From Acidobacteriota bacterium (GTDB lineage Bacteria; Acidobacteriota; Blastocatellia; Pyrinomonadales; Pyrinomonadaceae), in the NCBI GenBank assembly GCA_029777145.1, contig JAKOSS010000195.1, positions 1-7,129 on the forward strand: DNA of 7,129 bases. Reading direction: 5' to 3'. This document shows, in pieces, positions 6,050-7,129 of this stretch (within the stretch, counting starts at the first letter, position 1; the number at the start of each line of letters is the position of its first letter). The translations under genes were made by a program, and so were the position numbers. Below the pieces are notes generated by a model that ran no database searches, was not told where the DNA came from, and saw only the letters and a list, made by a program, of their open reading frames with translations.

Positions 6050-7129
6050 TCACGACGAGAACGTCGAGTCGAGCGTCGTGTGTTCGCGCCGGGCGACGCC
6101 GCTTTCATAGGCGGCCCGTTCAACGTCTCGCGCGACCGCCTCGCCGACCCGCCGATTGAAAACTGACGGGATGATATAGTCGGGATGCAGCTCATCTTCC
6201 GAGATGATCCCGGCAATGGCCTCGGCCGCCGCGAGTTTCATCGCTTCGTTGATCCGCGACGCACGGCAATTCAATGCCCCGCGGAAGATTCCGGGAAAGC
6301 ACAGCACGTTGTTGATCTGGTTCGGATAATCGCTGCGGCCGGTGGCCATCACCGCGACGAGCCCTTCGGCATCCTCGGGCATGATCTCAGGCGTCGGATT
6401 GGCCATCGCTAAAACGATCGGATCGGCGGCCATGTTGCGAAGATCGTCGGGCCCGATCACGCCCGGAACGCTCAGACCGAAAAAGACGTCAGCCCCTTTG
6501 ATGACATCGTGGATCGTGCCGGTCTCTTTCTGGGGATTTGTGTTGTTGGCGAACCACTCCTTGACCCAGTTCATGTTCTCTTTCCGGCCGAGGTAAAGTG
6601 CCCCTTTCGTATCGCAACCGACAAGATTCTTGACGCCGGCCGCCATCACGATCTTCGAGCATGCCACGCCGGCGGCCCCGATGCCGTTGACGACGACCTT
6701 CACGTCCTCGATCTTTTTTCCGACGATCTTCAATGCATTGAGCAGCGCCGCGAGAACAACGACCGCCGTCCCGTGCTGATCGTCGTGAAAGACCGGGATA
6801 TCCAGTTCGTTCTTGAGCCGTTCCTCGATCTCGAAACAGCGCGGCGCCGAAATATCCTCGAGATTGATCCCGCCGAATGCGACGCTGATGCGTTTTACGG
6901 TTTCGACGATCTCGTGCGGATCCTTGGTCTCGAGACAGATCGGGAACGCGTCGACGCCGCCGAACTCCTTGAAAAGCTGCGCCTTGCCTTCCATTACCGG
7001 CATCGCCGCGGCCGGCCCGATGTCCCCGAGTCCGAGAACGGCCGTTCCGTCGGAAACCACGGCGACCGTATTCTTCTTGATCGTCAGCGTATAAGCCTTT
7101 TCAGGATCCCGGTGAATCGCCTCGCAAAC
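6050..7129 (-). CDS. Malic enzyme, NAD(P)-dependent (partial, N-terminus outside window)
   Basis: Malic enzyme oxidatively decarboxylates L-malate to pyruvate and CO2 with reduction of NAD(P), linking the TCA cycle to pyruvate. The visible 359 residues run from the right edge to a TGA at 6052-6050; the frame continues unbroken out of the window. Starting at VCEAIHRDPE, they show VVSDGTAVLGLGDIGP (24-39), the catalytic Lys region GKAQLFKEFGGVDAFP (48-63; Lys49), metal ligands in GINLED (87-92) and HDDQHGTAVV (115-124), and the Rossmann loop GIGAAG (149-154). Asp173 in VGCDTKG, at the end of the next strand, would favour NAD, but this alone does not settle the cofactor. The catalytic Tyr and any N-terminal ACT domain lie beyond 7129. 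There is no phosphotransacetylase domain: the protein ends soon after the malic core, so it is the short form and not the MaeB fusion. An intrinsic terminator lies just downstream. Confidence 0.96.
   Translation of the reverse strand, partial: VCEAIHRDPEKAYTLTIKKNTVAVVSDGTAVLGLGDIGPAAAMPVMEGKAQLFKEFGGVDAFPICLETKDPHEIVETVKRISVAFGGINLEDISAPRCFEIEERLKNELDIPVFHDDQHGTAVVVLAALLNALKIVGKKIEDVKVVVNGIGAAGVACSKIVMAAGVKNLVGCDTKGALYLGRKENMNWVKEWFANNTNPQKETGTIHDVIKGADVFFGLSVPGVIGPDDLRNMAADPIVLAMANPTPEIMPEDAEGLVAVMATGRSDYPNQINNVLCFPGIFRGALNCRASRINEAMKLAAAEAIAGIISEDELHPDYIIPSVFNRRVGEAVARDVERAAYESGVARREHTTLDSTFSS

Overview
This is a moderately GC-rich window from a bacterial chromosome. It carries ordinary housekeeping genes plus several small or poorly characterised ones. 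There is no rRNA, tRNA, CRISPR array, insertion sequence or prophage in it. The gene mix (MoaC, an M50B-type membrane protein, RimO, a TgpA-like transglutaminase, malic enzyme and a small four-cysteine protein) and the protein style suggest an environmental Gram-negative such as Acidobacteriota. That placement is an impression from protein style and is not proven by any marker in the window.

Layout. Plus strand, left: the tail of an unidentified gene (1-186) overlaps moaC (183-653) by ATGA. A putative M50B-family membrane metalloprotease (743-1540) follows, with a strong Shine-Dalgarno. Minus strand, middle: a co-directional set reading right to left comprises a tgpA-like transglutaminase (5612-3426), rimO (3385-2033) and a small four-helix membrane protein (1952-1542). 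The last of these ends one base from the M50B stop codon. Right: a 239-bp divergent intergenic region (5613-5851) separates tgpA from a 65-codon plus-strand gene for a CxxC...CxxC protein (5852-6049). That gene ends base-to-base against the stop of a malic enzyme gene (6050 to beyond 7129, minus strand, N-terminus outside the window).

How the parts relate. The genes do not form one obvious pathway: cofactor synthesis (MoaC), ribosome modification (RimO), envelope functions (M50B protein, TgpA-like protein, small membrane protein) and central carbon metabolism (malic enzyme). The most informative non-coding signals are at the right. Upstream of tgpA there is a perfect TATAAT -10 and a 22-bp perfect inverted repeat overlapping the matching -35, which looks like an operator. 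A textbook intrinsic terminator for malic enzyme lies entirely inside the coding sequence of the convergent small gene, on top of its second CxxC motif.

I found no convincing evidence of a new multi-gene system. The best leads are the palindromic operator, the terminator/zinc-knuckle overlap, the start-less reading frame coupled to the small gene, and the uncharacterised membrane proteins.
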